The notes below the pieces were generated by a model. It did no database searches. It was not told the origin of the DNA and worked only from the letters and a program-made list of their open reading frames with translations. A stretch of 64,000 bases of DNA from Novosphingobium sp. KA1 (GTDB taxonomy: Bacteria; Pseudomonadota; Alphaproteobacteria; Sphingomonadales; Sphingomonadaceae), in the NCBI RefSeq assembly GCF_017309955.1, contig NZ_CP021248.1:1054001-1118000 (forward strand), in the 5' to 3' direction. Positions 45,556 to 54,887 of this stretch are shown piece by piece. Every line of letters starts with the position of its first letter. Position 1 is the stretch's first letter. Both the position numbers and the translations under genes were made by a program.

Positions 45556-48500
45556 TCAGTCCCGGCGTTGTTCCAGCAGGCGCACGGGGCCCAGCAGGCC
45601 GGACGGGCGCAGCGGCGCGTCCTTCCGGTAGGTCGCCGTGGCGGTCCAGGTCACTTTTGCGGCGCCTGGCTGGGCATCGCCGATCAGCCGGTTGACCCAC
45701 AGGTTCGCGACGCGGATCGTCAGGCGGTTCCTGCCGGGGCGGGCCTGCGCGCCGATGTCGATGCGGTAAGGCTGGTGCCAGCCGTATCCGGCCAGCTGTC
45801 CGTTGACGCGGACTTCGGCGATTTCGCGCGCCTCGCCGAGATCGAGCAGCAGCGGCATGCCCTTTTTCCACCCGCGCGGCGCCGTGAATGACTTGGTATA
45901 CGTGGCAATTCCCGAGAAATAGCGGATCGCGGGGTCGGCGTTCGCGCCGAGCGGGGCCAGTTGGGCCAGCCGGACTTGCGGCGGCGCGCCGCGCCCCGGC
46001 TCGAACGTGACGTCCCAGGCCCCGCCAAGGACTGCCGCTTCGCGCAGCTCGACCGGCGCGACGGTGCGGGAGGTAGCCGCACTGTCCTTGCGGAACACCA
46101 CGTGCACCGCCTCGTCCGGGCCGAGCGTGAGCGGAACCGAGGTCACCCCTTGCGCGGCCGTGAAGCTCACCGGCTCCGAGCGGCCGGTCTCGGCATGCCA
46201 GAGTTCGGCTTCCTTGCCAGCCACCCGGAAATGCGCGGTGATCGTCTCGGCCCGGTTCGACTGATTGGAGATGAAGTAGCTGTCCCCGTCCGCCAGCTTG
46301 CGGTGGACAAAAGGAAGCACGGCCCCCGGCGCCCCGCCCGAGAAGGTGAAATCGGGCGCGATACCGGCCTGCGCAAGACCTGCGGCCAGGTCGCCGGTCG
46401 CGATCACCCGGCCCCGGCCGACCGGATTGACCGCCGCGCCCGGCCACAGTTTCTGCACCAGCGACCGGTAGCGGGCAGGGTCGGCGCCAAGGCCGGGATC
46501 GCCCACTGGCGGCGCGCCGATGACGGTCGCGCCCGCCTCCACAAGGTCGGCGATGCGCGCCAGCACACGAAGGCTCATCCTCCCGGCGGTGCCGCCGAGG
46601 TACAGCGCGCGGTATCGTGCCCCGCCCGCCGTCACCAGATCGCCGCCGTCATTGGCCAGCGCATCGATCAGGGCATCGGCGTTCACGAAGTCGAACGCGG
46701 TCCCGGCCGGAACCTCGCTGACCGGCTTGTCGCCGAACAGCCCGGTCAGCGGGGCTTCCTCGCCGTAGAAATAGGCAAGGTCGGCCCGGTTGACGCCCTG
46801 CTGGAGCATCAGCGAATTGCGCGCGACATAGTCCATCCACGGCCGCGCCAGTTCGCCCCAGGCTTCGTTGCGGTTGAAGTCCTGACCGAAGATCGACAGC
46901 CGCAGACCCGGCTTCCGGTCGTCCACCGGCACATGGACGGAGGTATGGATGACCGGGCGATTGATGCCGGAGGCGAACGCGAGATCGATCATCCGCTTGA
47001 GATCGGCGGGCGCAAAGGCCCAGGGTGCCAGCATCGAGGTCAGCGATTCCGCCGCGACGGTTCGCTGCCCGTAAAGATGGGCGACCGATGCCGCGCCCTT
47101 CATGTCGGCAAGGTAGGTCGGCTTGGGCCCCCGGTCACGCTGGAACGCCCACATCGCCGCCATCGGCACGTCGGTCCAGCGGCGCATGGCCATGTCGTCG
47201 CCAAGCTGCGGGCGGTGATCTTCCAGCGCCTCGCCGTAGACGACCAGCCCGTTGTCGTGCGCCGCGCGGGCAACCGTGCCGTAGTGCTCGCTGGCCAGCA
47301 GATCGGCCAGGGTCCGCCGGAAATCATGCAGGAAGCGCTCGCTGTCCTGCCGCGAGCCGACGATCGTCCCGGTCAGCGCGGCCATCCAGGGGACCGGATC
47401 ATAACCGCGCAGGCGCTTGAACTGCGCGACCATCCGCGGCGTCCAGTTCGCCGCGCCGACCTCGATGCTGTCGGTGAGGATGGCCCGCACGCCCTGGGCG
47501 CCGATGAGGTCCGCGCCCACCGTCTGGCGATAGGTCGCCAGATAGTGATCCATGTAGCGGCGCACGGCTTCGCCATCGTACTTGTCCACTTCGAGGCCGG
47601 TTGCCTCCAGCGGAGCAGGATGGTTCATCGTGCCCACCAGCGAATAGCCGAAGCGGATGATGCGCCAGCGCCCCGGTGGCGGGGTCCAGTCGAGCGTGCC
47701 GTCGGCGTGGAGGCGCGGGGTCAGGTCGATGATCCGGTCCGGCGCCACGCCGGCGGAATTGGCAAGACCGGCGTCGAGCGCGTAATAGTCCGGCACGATG
47801 TCGAAGCCGGCCTTGGCCTCGGCGCGGTTGACGCGCTCTTCGGCGGACAACGCGAATTCGGCGACCCGGATCGAGGCCGCCGGTTTGCCGCCGGAAAAGC
47901 CGGCCGCAAGCGCCGAAAGGTCGACGCCCGCAGGCGGCGGGGCAAAGTTCGGCAGGCTGCTGGCGTCCTGGAACACGATGCGGAAGGCCCGTGCCGTCAC
48001 CGGCGCGAAACTGCGGGTCGTTGGTACGCGTCCGAGCGGAATGTCGGTGACGGTTGTCCACTGCCCGGCAGCGGTTTGCGCTTCCAGGCTGGCCTTGAGG
48101 TTGGCGCCGATGAACTTGCCCGCGCCGCCGGGGACGAACAGGGTGAGCGCACGGATCGTCCGGGCCGCCGGATAGCGGGCTGTAAGGAGTGTCGGCTGCC
48201 TGGCGACTTTCGGCAGGTCGGCACCGGTTTCGAGGTCGCCGTCCGTCAGTGCTGCGGCATCGACCGGCTGTCCTTCGCCGCTCGTAAACGTTGCTGCGGC
48301 GCCATCCGCAAGGGCCGGTTCTGCGGGCACCGCGACAACCACGGCATCGCGGTAGAACGGCGCGGGAACGTCGGGTGCCTTTTCGTTGATCGTCGAGTTG
48401 GTGCCCGAAGTCGCCGCGATCGACTGGTACGGGCCGGTCACCGAGGGCGGCATGGGGAGCGGGCGGGTGAGGCGCTTGCCGCCGCTCACGGTCACTTCGC

Positions 48501-48975
48501 TCCACACCAGCTTTTTCATGCCGTCGGCGGGCGTCACCCAGGGGCCGCCGGTCTCGGACCAGCCCGGCGATGAGGCAATCGCCAATTCGATGCCAAGGCG
48601 ATCCGCCTCGCGCGCTGCGGCCTTGAAGGCAGACCGCCAGGCGGGCGTCATGTAGACCAGTCGCTGGTCGACGATTTGCGGGCTCTGGAGATTGACGTCG
48701 AATGCCTGCGCGCCGCCGATGCCGATCCGCTTCATCCAGGCGAGGTCCTTGCGCAGCCCGTCCACGGTGATGTTGCCGTTGATCCAGTGCCACCAGACCC
48801 GCGGACGCGCCTCCATCGGCGGGTCGCTGAACTGTCCTGCAAGCGGGTCAGCCTGATCGGGCGCGGCCGGGGACCCTGACTGGGCGGAGACCGGCCCCGA
48901 AACAGCGGCAACCGATAGCGACAGCGCCAGCCTGATCAGCGCCGACCTTCTCCGAAATTGCCCGTTCTTCGCCAT
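45556..48975 (-). CDS. GH106 alpha-L-rhamnosidase
   Basis: This 1139-residue enzyme has a signal peptide (about 1-31, ending SAQ). Its N-terminus PRVWWHWINGNIT is characteristic of GH106, whose founding member is a Sphingomonas paucimobilis rhamnosidase of similar size. The central barrel includes LTDSIEVGAANWTP. A galactose-binding-like C-terminal domain carries VRVNGQLAGYGWHQPYRIDI. It removes alpha-linked L-rhamnose from glycosides such as saponins, flavonoids or pectin. Its promoter carries operator B with a consensus -35. The start at 48975 fits the signal peptide but has a poor ribosome site; an ATG 9 bp upstream is the alternative. Confidence 0.9.
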   Translation of the reverse strand: MAKNGQFRRRSALIRLALSLSVAAVSGPVSAQSGSPAAPDQADPLAGQFSDPPMEARPRVWWHWINGNITVDGLRKDLAWMKRIGIGGAQAFDVNLQSPQIVDQRLVYMTPAWRSAFKAAAREADRLGIELAIASSPGWSETGGPWVTPADGMKKLVWSEVTVSGGKRLTRPLPMPPSVTGPYQSIAATSGTNSTINEKAPDVPAPFYRDAVVVAVPAEPALADGAAATFTSGEGQPVDAAALTDGDLETGADLPKVARQPTLLTARYPAARTIRALTLFVPGGAGKFIGANLKASLEAQTAAGQWTTVTDIPLGRVPTTRSFAPVTARAFRIVFQDASSLPNFAPPPAGVDLSALAAGFSGGKPAASIRVAEFALSAEERVNRAEAKAGFDIVPDYYALDAGLANSAGVAPDRIIDLTPRLHADGTLDWTPPPGRWRIIRFGYSLVGTMNHPAPLEATGLEVDKYDGEAVRRYMDHYLATYRQTVGADLIGAQGVRAILTDSIEVGAANWTPRMVAQFKRLRGYDPVPWMAALTGTIVGSRQDSERFLHDFRRTLADLLASEHYGTVARAAHDNGLVVYGEALEDHRPQLGDDMAMRRWTDVPMAAMWAFQRDRGPKPTYLADMKGAASVAHLYGQRTVAAESLTSMLAPWAFAPADLKRMIDLAFASGINRPVIHTSVHVPVDDRKPGLRLSIFGQDFNRNEAWGELARPWMDYVARNSLMLQQGVNRADLAYFYGEEAPLTGLFGDKPVSEVPAGTAFDFVNADALIDALANDGGDLVTAGGARYRALYLGGTAGRMSLRVLARIADLVEAGATVIGAPPVGDPGLGADPARYRSLVQKLWPGAAVNPVGRGRVIATGDLAAGLAQAGIAPDFTFSGGAPGAVLPFVHRKLADGDSYFISNQSNRAETITAHFRVAGKEAELWHAETGRSEPVSFTAAQGVTSVPLTLGPDEAVHVVFRKDSAATSRTVAPVELREAAVLGGAWDVTFEPGRGAPPQVRLAQLAPLGANADPAIRYFSGIATYTKSFTAPRGWKKGMPLLLDLGEAREIAEVRVNGQLAGYGWHQPYRIDIGAQARPGRNRLTIRVANLWVNRLIGDAQPGAAKVTWTATATYRKDAPLRPSGLLGPVRLLEQRRD

Positions 48976-49054
48976 GGATGTCATCTGCCTGCCAATCGCA
49001 TCCGCAGCCGCACCTGCTCGAGGCGCTGCTGGCCATTCTCCCGAAATCGCCTCT

Positions 49055-49099
49055 TTGTGCGACACACTGTCGCCTATTGTTGCCGATATGCGCTGTCAA
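49055..49099 (-). promoter_or_regulatory. GH106 promoter with regulon operator site B
   Basis: On the minus strand, TTGACA (49094-49099), 17 bp and TAGGCG (49071-49076) form a promoter whose -10 runs into operator B (49055-49077, core TGCGACACACTGTCGCC). GCGACA-CAC-TGTCGC is a perfect inverted repeat. A repressor bound here would block polymerase. Confidence 0.75.
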
Positions 49100-49350
49100 G
49101 TCGGTCAGGCCAATCCCGGCCATCGCGGTCAATGCAATAAGCCAGGTCATGCCGCATTGCGCCTGCAACGTCCCCGGAGCGGAAGGCACGGCTGCGGATA
49201 ACGCCGCAGCGATCAACCGGCCATCCGCGAGGTGCCGCAGCGGCATGGCGGTTCCCTGCGCTCCGCCCGGACGCGGAGAATCGCGCCATTGGAGCGTCCT
49301 GTCCGAGCATTCGCGTCGGGCGGGGCGCGATGGCATCGGCCTCTTCGCGG

Positions 49351-49396
49351 TTGACGTTATCCGCCCTCCCACGGTATGCGACACTGTATCGCATAA
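49351..49396 (+). promoter_or_regulatory. Ferredoxin-P450 promoter with regulon operator site C
   Basis: TTGACG (49351-49356), 18 bp and TATGCG (49375-49380) form a promoter whose -10 lies inside operator C (49374-49396, core TGCGACACTGTATCGCA). TATGCGA and TCGCATA at its edges pair perfectly. The layout copies that of site B. The ferredoxin ATG is 68 bp downstream. Confidence 0.78.
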
Positions 49397-49463
49397 AATT
49401 CGCTGCGGCCTTTGCGCGGCGCAGCAGGCCCGCAAGAGGCCGGAACCTGGAAGAGGGCGAGAA

Positions 49464-49781
49464 ATGGCATCGATTACCGTAATAGGCGTGTCCGGCGAGG
49501 AAAGGCTGCTCGAGGCCAGGACCGGACAGACGGTCATGGAAGTGATCCGCGACGCGGGCTTTGACGAGTTGCTGGCGCTGTGCGGCGGCTGCTGCTCGTG
49601 CGCGACCTGCCACGTGCACGTCGAAGGCGGTCCGGCCGAGGCACTGGCGGCGATGAGCGAGGACGAGAACGACCTTCTCGATTCGTCGAGCCAGCGTGGC
49701 GGCCAATCGCGCCTTTCATGCCAGCTGCCGATCACCGACGCGCTTGACGGACTGCGCGTGCGGATCGCGCCCGAAGACTGA
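49464..49781 (+). CDS. [2Fe-2S] ferredoxin for P450
   Basis: This 105-residue adrenodoxin/putidaredoxin-type ferredoxin has cluster cysteines in C-X5-C-X2-C (ALCGGCCSCATC, residues about 40-48) and the fourth in LSCQLP near 85. It would pass electrons to the P450 encoded 56 bp downstream. No ferredoxin reductase is present nearby, so that partner must be elsewhere. The ribosome site is GAGGGCGAG. Operator C lies upstream. Confidence 0.93.
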   Translation: MASITVIGVSGEERLLEARTGQTVMEVIRDAGFDELLALCGGCCSCATCHVHVEGGPAEALAAMSEDENDLLDSSSQRGGQSRLSCQLPITDALDGLRVRIAPED

Positions 49782-49836
49782 ACCAGACATATCGCTTGCC
49801 CGCCGACAGAGCGGCCAGGCAGCAGGAGTGGGAAAA

Positions 49837-51441
49837 ATGACGGAACTGGCCGATCGGGACTATTTCACCGACCACGAGATCCTTGTCGATCCTTATGCCT
49901 ATTTCGAGGCGGTACGGAGCAAGGGCCAGGTCTACCAGCCCCAGGGCAAGGATTATCTGATGGTCATGGGTTTCGAGGAAACCCTCGAGATCATGCGCAA
50001 TTCGGAAGACTTCTCGGCGATTATCGGCCTGCAGGGCGCTTCCGCCCCGCTGCCGTTCACGCCGCAAGGATCCGACATCACCGCCCAGATCGAGGCGCAC
50101 CGCGACGCGTTTCACGGCGGCGACCTGCTGGTCAATCTCGATGACAATCCGCACCTGCAGCTGCGATCGCTTGTCAACCGCCTGTTCACGCCCTCGCGCC
50201 TCAAGGCCAACGAGGAGTTCATCCAGGCCTTCTCGGACGAACTGGTGCGGGACGCGGTGGCCAATGGCGGCGTGGAATTGGTCAAGACGATCGCGACGCC
50301 GTTCGTCACGTTGGTCATCGCCGATCTCCTCGGTATTCCCGCCGAGGATCGCCAGAAGTTCATGGACATCATCGAGAACGCGCCGCCTCCCGGCAACCTC
50401 GACGGCGAACTCGACCTCAATGCCGAAGACCACCCGTTCGTGATCATGGGCGGCTACTTCGCGCAATATGTGGCCGATCGCCGCGCCAATCCGCGCGAGG
50501 ACATCCTCTCCGAGCTGTCCAACGCGCTCTATCCCGACGGCACGCTTCCTGACGAGATGGCGATCATCAAGCTGGGCATGTTCATGTTCGGGGCGGGGCA
50601 GGACACCAGCGCCAAGCTGCTGGGCAACGCGATGCGCTACATCGTCGATCAGCCGGGGCTGCAGGACCGGCTGCGCGCCGATCCCAAGCTCATTCCGGCA
50701 CTGATCGAGGAAGTCCTGCGCCTCGAAGGTTCGACCAAGCAGACCGCCCGCCTGGCGCGGCGCGATACCAGGATCGGCGATCTGGCGGTTCCGGCCGGTA
50801 CGAAGATCATGCTCTCGATCGCCGCTGCGAACCGCGATCCGGCGCGCTGGGAAGACCCGCAGGCGTTCAGGCTCGACCGTCCGAAGATTCGCGAACACGT
50901 CGCGTTCGGCCGCAGCGCGCACACCTGCGCGGGCGCGCCGCTCGCCCGCGTGGAAGTGCGCATCATTCTGGAAAAGCTGCTGCAATACACGTCCGACATC
51001 GATCTCGATCCTGCGGTGCATGGCCCGCGCGGTGCCCGCAAGCTCAACTTCGAGCCGAGCTTCATCATCCGCGGCCTTTCGGAACTGCACCTCAAGCTTA
51101 CCCCGGCCGAAGGCGCTGACCTTTCGTCGACACGCCCCTCGGTGATCCAGAAGACCGCGGAAGCCGCAGTGCCGGTCGCGCCTGAGACACCGGCATCCGC
51201 ATCGGCGCCGGTCGCGACGTCCGGATACTCGACCGGCGTGACCAAGCTTGCCGTGCTCCTTGCCGATCCCGGCGCCAAGGCCGTGCTTGAACAGCACTTC
51301 CCCGGCATCACCACCGACAAGCGCATCGGCATGGCCAAGTCGATGACGCTGCGTGCGATCCAGAAGTTCGCGCCGGGCCAGTTCACCAACGAAACGCTCG
51401 AAGCCGTCGACCGCGACCTCGCCGTTCTGCCGGCGGCCTGA
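49837..51441 (+). CDS. Cytochrome P450 with extra C-terminal domain
   Basis: This 534-residue protein has a bacterial class I P450 core in residues 1-425: I-helix GAGQDT (252-257), ExxR (Glu292-Arg295) and heme-ligand Cys364 in FGRSAHTCAG. The core is complete. An Ala/Pro-rich linker (427-467) and a domain of about 65 residues (468-534) follow, absent from ordinary P450s. That domain is about 40 percent identical by hand count to the secreted protein at 55688-56008. It probably hydroxylates a hydrophobic aglycone using the upstream ferredoxin. The extra domain may bind substrate or a partner. Confidence 0.92.
   Translation: MTELADRDYFTDHEILVDPYAYFEAVRSKGQVYQPQGKDYLMVMGFEETLEIMRNSEDFSAIIGLQGASAPLPFTPQGSDITAQIEAHRDAFHGGDLLVNLDDNPHLQLRSLVNRLFTPSRLKANEEFIQAFSDELVRDAVANGGVELVKTIATPFVTLVIADLLGIPAEDRQKFMDIIENAPPPGNLDGELDLNAEDHPFVIMGGYFAQYVADRRANPREDILSELSNALYPDGTLPDEMAIIKLGMFMFGAGQDTSAKLLGNAMRYIVDQPGLQDRLRADPKLIPALIEEVLRLEGSTKQTARLARRDTRIGDLAVPAGTKIMLSIAAANRDPARWEDPQAFRLDRPKIREHVAFGRSAHTCAGAPLARVEVRIILEKLLQYTSDIDLDPAVHGPRGARKLNFEPSFIIRGLSELHLKLTPAEGADLSSTRPSVIQKTAEAAVPVAPETPASASAPVATSGYSTGVTKLAVLLADPGAKAVLEQHFPGITTDKRIGMAKSMTLRAIQKFAPGQFTNETLEAVDRDLAVLPAA
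51238..51438 (+). other. C-terminal P450 extension domain
   Basis: This segment encodes residues 468-534 of the P450, with the pattern LL-x2-P-x2-KA-x-L and IGMAKSMTLRAIQKF. Residues 474-533 align without gaps to residues 45-104 of the small secreted protein, with about 24 of 60 identical. I do not recognise it as a named domain. Confidence 0.75.
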
Positions 51442-51564
51442 GCCGGCCGCCCACCAATCCGGACCGGTGGTCACCTGCATGGTTTCCGCCGGCCCCATGC
51501 CGATGGCGGCGCGAAAACTTCGCCCCGGCGAAACGGGCAAGCCAATCCAGCCTGATGGATTGAC

Positions 51565-51587
51565 CGATGCGACACAGTGGCGCACAA
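51565..51587 (+). promoter_or_regulatory. Regulon operator site D before TonB receptor
   Basis: The core TGCGACACAGTGGCGCA (51568-51584) lies 39 bp upstream of the TonB receptor ATG. TTGACC at 51560-51565 with CACAAA 17 bp later would put the operator in the promoter spacer. The flank GCACAAAATTCG matches the flank of site C (GCATAAAATTCG). Confidence 0.75.
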
Positions 51588-51623
51588 AATTCGACAAGAA
51601 AAATCATATCGGGAGAGGATTCG

Positions 51624-54140
51624 ATGCGTAGACAAGACGCGTTCATACTTGCTGGCGTGAGTGCGCTGGCCATGGCCAGTCCCGCGCGGGCGCAGGAGGC
51701 GGAAAGCACCACCGCCGCCGTGGGCGTCCATTCCGGCGCCACCAGCGATGCTTCGGTTGTGACCGAGATCATCGTCCAGGCGCGCCGCCGCGACGAAAGC
51801 CTTCAGGATGTGCCGCTGGTCGTGAACGCGGTGACGGCGGATTCGATCACCAAGCTGAACATCCGCAACTTCACCGAGATCAACGCCGTGGTGCCGGGTC
51901 TCCAGCTCACGCCCAACGCGAACGGCATCGGCACCTCGTCCTCGATCCGCGGCGTCAACCACGACGTCAACGTCAGCGCCGAAAACGGCACGATCCAGTA
52001 CTATCGCAACGACGCGCCGGTTCCCTCGAACTTCGTCATGCAGACGATGTATGACGTTGGCCAGATCGAAGTGCTGCGCGGTCCGCAGGGCACCTTGCGC
52101 GGGCGCTCGACGCCGTCGGGTTCGATCACGGTGACCACGCGCCAGCCGGATCTGGTGGAAGCGGGCGGCTACATGGCCGGCACGCTGGCCTCGGCTTCGG
52201 CCGCCAACATCAACGGCGCGCTCAACATTCCGATCATTTCCGATGTGCTTGGCATCCGCGTGGCCGGCCTCCACAGCTTCGATCGCGGCAATCGCGTCAC
52301 CAGCGTCAACAGCGACGTGAAGCCGAGCAGCGAGACCAACGCCATCCGTGCCGCGGTTCGTTTCGAACCGACGCAGTGGCTGCGTCTCGGCTTCCTCTAC
52401 GAAGGCATGCAGAACACCGGCACGCGGTTCGACCAGGTGCGTTCCGTCAGCCAGTACGATCCCGACTATGTGCCCTCCGCGGGCGCGCCGGATTACGGCG
52501 AGATCGGCCTGAGCGACCGCCTCTCGGTGCAATCGCGCCCGAGCACGACCTCGCAGAAGTTCCAGTTCTACAACTGGAATGCCGAAGTCGATGTCCTCGG
52601 CCAGCGCCTGATCTACGTGGGTTCGGCGACTTCGCAGAAGTACCATAGCTACGGCGTGCGCGACCTCGCGAACTTCTTCCCGGATCTCGCCGTCGCGCAG
52701 ATCGCGGACACCAAGGGCACGACCAGCAGCCATGAAGTGCGTCTGCAGAACCTCGACCGGGTTGCCGGGCTGTTCGACTACGTCGCCGGGTACTTCCACT
52801 ATGCGGTGCCGTCGCAGACCAACCTCGACGACCTCAGCATAACCCAGTTGCGCCTTGCCGGACTCGGCTTCCCGATCGCCGCACCGAGCGTGACGGACAC
52901 CCCGATCTACGTTGCCAAGGGTACGCCGACGGAAGATTCCTTCTTCGGCAACGTGACCTTCCACCTCACCGAAGCGACGGAACTGTCGGGCGGATTGCGG
53001 CGTATCCACTTTACCGACAACCGCGATGGCCTGTTCATCAGCTGTACGCCCGAAATGTACGCGGCGGGCAACTGCACGCGCCAGAACGGCACCCAGTCGG
53101 ACGTCAACGAGAACGCCACGATCTACAGCGCCAGCATCAAGCATCGCTTCACGCCGGACCTCATGGTCTACGCCTCCACGGGGAGTTCCTGGCGTCCCCC
53201 GGTCGTGGCGATCGGCAATTTCACCCATGCGGACTACACCGCGAACGAGATCGCCCATATCTCGTTGCCTTCGGAAAGTTCGAAGTCCTACGAGATCGGC
53301 TTGAAGTCCGATTGGTTTGACCGCAAGGTGCAGTTCAACCTGACCGCGTACCATCAGGACTACAAGAACTACCCCTACCGCTCCGGCGGGGCAGGGATCG
53401 CCTATATCAACATCAACTCGGCCGGCGCGCCGACGATCGGCAACTTCAACTTCGTCAGCGCGGTGCCGATCAAGGTCAACGGCGTCGAGGCCGAACTCGC
53501 CTTCACGCCGACGCCGCGCTGGAATCTCGGGGCAACGGTCAACTTCGCACGCAGCCGTATCGGCAACGCGCTGCTGGCTTGCACCGACGCGCTGAACAAC
53601 CAGAGCGGCGCGGTCGGCTCCGACGGCATTCCCGATACGGTCACGCCGACGCTGGCGCAGATGCAGCAGGCCTATGGCGGCGAGCGCGTGGCGCAATGCG
53701 CGGGCGGCGGACAGTCGGCGACCTTCCAGCCGGAATGGTCGGGCGTGTTCAGGGCCGAATACACGCTTCCCCTGAACAACGATGTCGATGGTTACCTGCG
53801 CGGGCTGTTCAGCTGGAAGGGCAAGTCCCGGACCGACCCGAACAATCCCTATGACAACGTCAAGGCCTATGGATTGCTGAACCTGTTCGGCGGCCTCAGG
53901 GCCCAGGATGGCGGATGGGAAGTCTCGGTCTACGCGAAGAACATCTTCGATACGACCAAGCTGCTGAGCCAGGACGATCTCGCGCAGTTCACCTCGGTGA
54001 CCGACGTCTATCTCAGCCCGCCGACCTACAGCGTCTCGGGCATCGGATCGACGGTCTACAGCAGCCGCTATGCCGGTGTGGCGGTGACCGCACCGCGTGA
54101 ATTCGGCGTGACGTTCCGCGTTGCGTTCGGCTCGCGCTAA
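51624..54140 (+). CDS. TonB-dependent receptor of the P450 regulon
   Basis: This 838-residue outer-membrane receptor has a signal peptide (about 1-23). A TonB-box/plug start follows (VTEIIVQARRRDESLQDVPL) with plug motifs IEVLRGPQGTLRGRSTPSGSI, then a barrel ending in RVAFGSR. It is of the sphingomonad type used for plant and aromatic compounds as well as siderophores. Its promoter carries operator D, so it is probably induced with the glycosidases and the P450. That would suit uptake of an amphipathic glycoside. ATG 51624 follows GGGAGAGGA. Confidence 0.92.
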   Translation: MRRQDAFILAGVSALAMASPARAQEAESTTAAVGVHSGATSDASVVTEIIVQARRRDESLQDVPLVVNAVTADSITKLNIRNFTEINAVVPGLQLTPNANGIGTSSSIRGVNHDVNVSAENGTIQYYRNDAPVPSNFVMQTMYDVGQIEVLRGPQGTLRGRSTPSGSITVTTRQPDLVEAGGYMAGTLASASAANINGALNIPIISDVLGIRVAGLHSFDRGNRVTSVNSDVKPSSETNAIRAAVRFEPTQWLRLGFLYEGMQNTGTRFDQVRSVSQYDPDYVPSAGAPDYGEIGLSDRLSVQSRPSTTSQKFQFYNWNAEVDVLGQRLIYVGSATSQKYHSYGVRDLANFFPDLAVAQIADTKGTTSSHEVRLQNLDRVAGLFDYVAGYFHYAVPSQTNLDDLSITQLRLAGLGFPIAAPSVTDTPIYVAKGTPTEDSFFGNVTFHLTEATELSGGLRRIHFTDNRDGLFISCTPEMYAAGNCTRQNGTQSDVNENATIYSASIKHRFTPDLMVYASTGSSWRPPVVAIGNFTHADYTANEIAHISLPSESSKSYEIGLKSDWFDRKVQFNLTAYHQDYKNYPYRSGGAGIAYININSAGAPTIGNFNFVSAVPIKVNGVEAELAFTPTPRWNLGATVNFARSRIGNALLACTDALNNQSGAVGSDGIPDTVTPTLAQMQQAYGGERVAQCAGGGQSATFQPEWSGVFRAEYTLPLNNDVDGYLRGLFSWKGKSRTDPNNPYDNVKAYGLLNLFGGLRAQDGGWEVSVYAKNIFDTTKLLSQDDLAQFTSVTDVYLSPPTYSVSGIGSTVYSSRYAGVAVTAPREFGVTFRVAFGSR

Positions 54141-54176
54141 GGTTCCTGCGAAAGGGAGGGCCAAGGGGCGTCCCTG

Positions 54177-54887
54177 ATGATGACGAAGCAAGACGATGGC
54201 GCTGTCGCCAGACGGGAACGGGCCCGCCCGAAGAAAGGGCAGGGCCCCGACCTGCACCGTCTGGAACGCAGCGCCCTCGCGGCCTTTTCACGGCGGGGGT
54301 TCGCGGCCGTGGGGCTTCGCGAACTGGCAGCCTCGATCGGTATCGCGCCGACCCTGATCCTCTATCGCTACGGTTCGAAACTCGGCCTGTGGAAGGCGCT
54401 CGTGGATGAGCTTGGCCTGCGGGTCGATCAGGCCTGCGCGGCGATGGACAGCGCGTTCGCGGCGGCGCAGCCGTTTCCGGACAGGGCCAGCGCCGCGCTT
54501 CGCCCCTTCGTGCGGCTCACTATCGAGATTCCGGAACTGGCGCCGCTGTTCATCGGTGAAATGTCGGAGCCGGGAGAGCGACAGGACTACCTTCTCGACA
54601 AAGTCTGGAGCCCGTTTCTCGTCTCGCTGCTGCCGATCATCCACGACGCCGAGCGTTTCGGCAATTCCGATCTCGGCGTCCCGAAATTTGCCGCATTTTC
54701 GATCCTCAGCATGATCTTTGCGGCGCAGTACATGGCGCCGGTGATCGGTCTGGCAGCGGACGCGCCGCAGCATGACCCGCTCGCCCGGGTCCTGAGGCCG
54801 ATCGAGCGCCTGCTGACGCTCGATCTCGCACAGGATCGCGCCTGCGATCTTTCAACCGGGCGCAGTCCCCTCAATCCGGCGCCATGA
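54177..54887 (+). CDS. TetR-family regulator 1
   Basis: This 236-residue TetR/AcrR-type regulator has its helix-turn-helix in residues 28-75 (LRELAASIGIAPTLILYRYGSKLGLW) and a divergent ligand domain. A basic, flexible stretch of about 25 residues precedes the domain. It follows the TonB receptor by 36 bp on the same strand and may be co-transcribed with it. It overlaps the convergent second TetR gene by 17 bp. It could respond to the imported ligand, but no operator can be assigned to it rather than to regulator 2. Confidence 0.87.
   Translation: MMTKQDDGAVARRERARPKKGQGPDLHRLERSALAAFSRRGFAAVGLRELAASIGIAPTLILYRYGSKLGLWKALVDELGLRVDQACAAMDSAFAAAQPFPDRASAALRPFVRLTIEIPELAPLFIGEMSEPGERQDYLLDKVWSPFLVSLLPIIHDAERFGNSDLGVPKFAAFSILSMIFAAQYMAPVIGLAADAPQHDPLARVLRPIERLLTLDLAQDRACDLSTGRSPLNPAP

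Larger units (their letters stand above)
48976..49463. other. Divergent promoter region GH106 / ferredoxin
   Basis: This 488-bp non-coding region holds both promoters and operators B and C, 300 bp apart. The middle part (about 49110-49340) is GC-rich. It has open frames on both strands but no ribosome site or recognisable protein, and I see no gene in it. Confidence 0.65.

Noticed and set aside
42718..45891. Long + strand frame opposite the GH2 gene
   Set aside because: It is the complement of a gene with clear catalytic motifs, with no plausible protein features of its own.
48976..49735. Possible minus-strand gene in the GH106/ferredoxin gap
   Set aside because: It has no ribosome site or recognisable domain, and the region contains two operators and two promoters instead.
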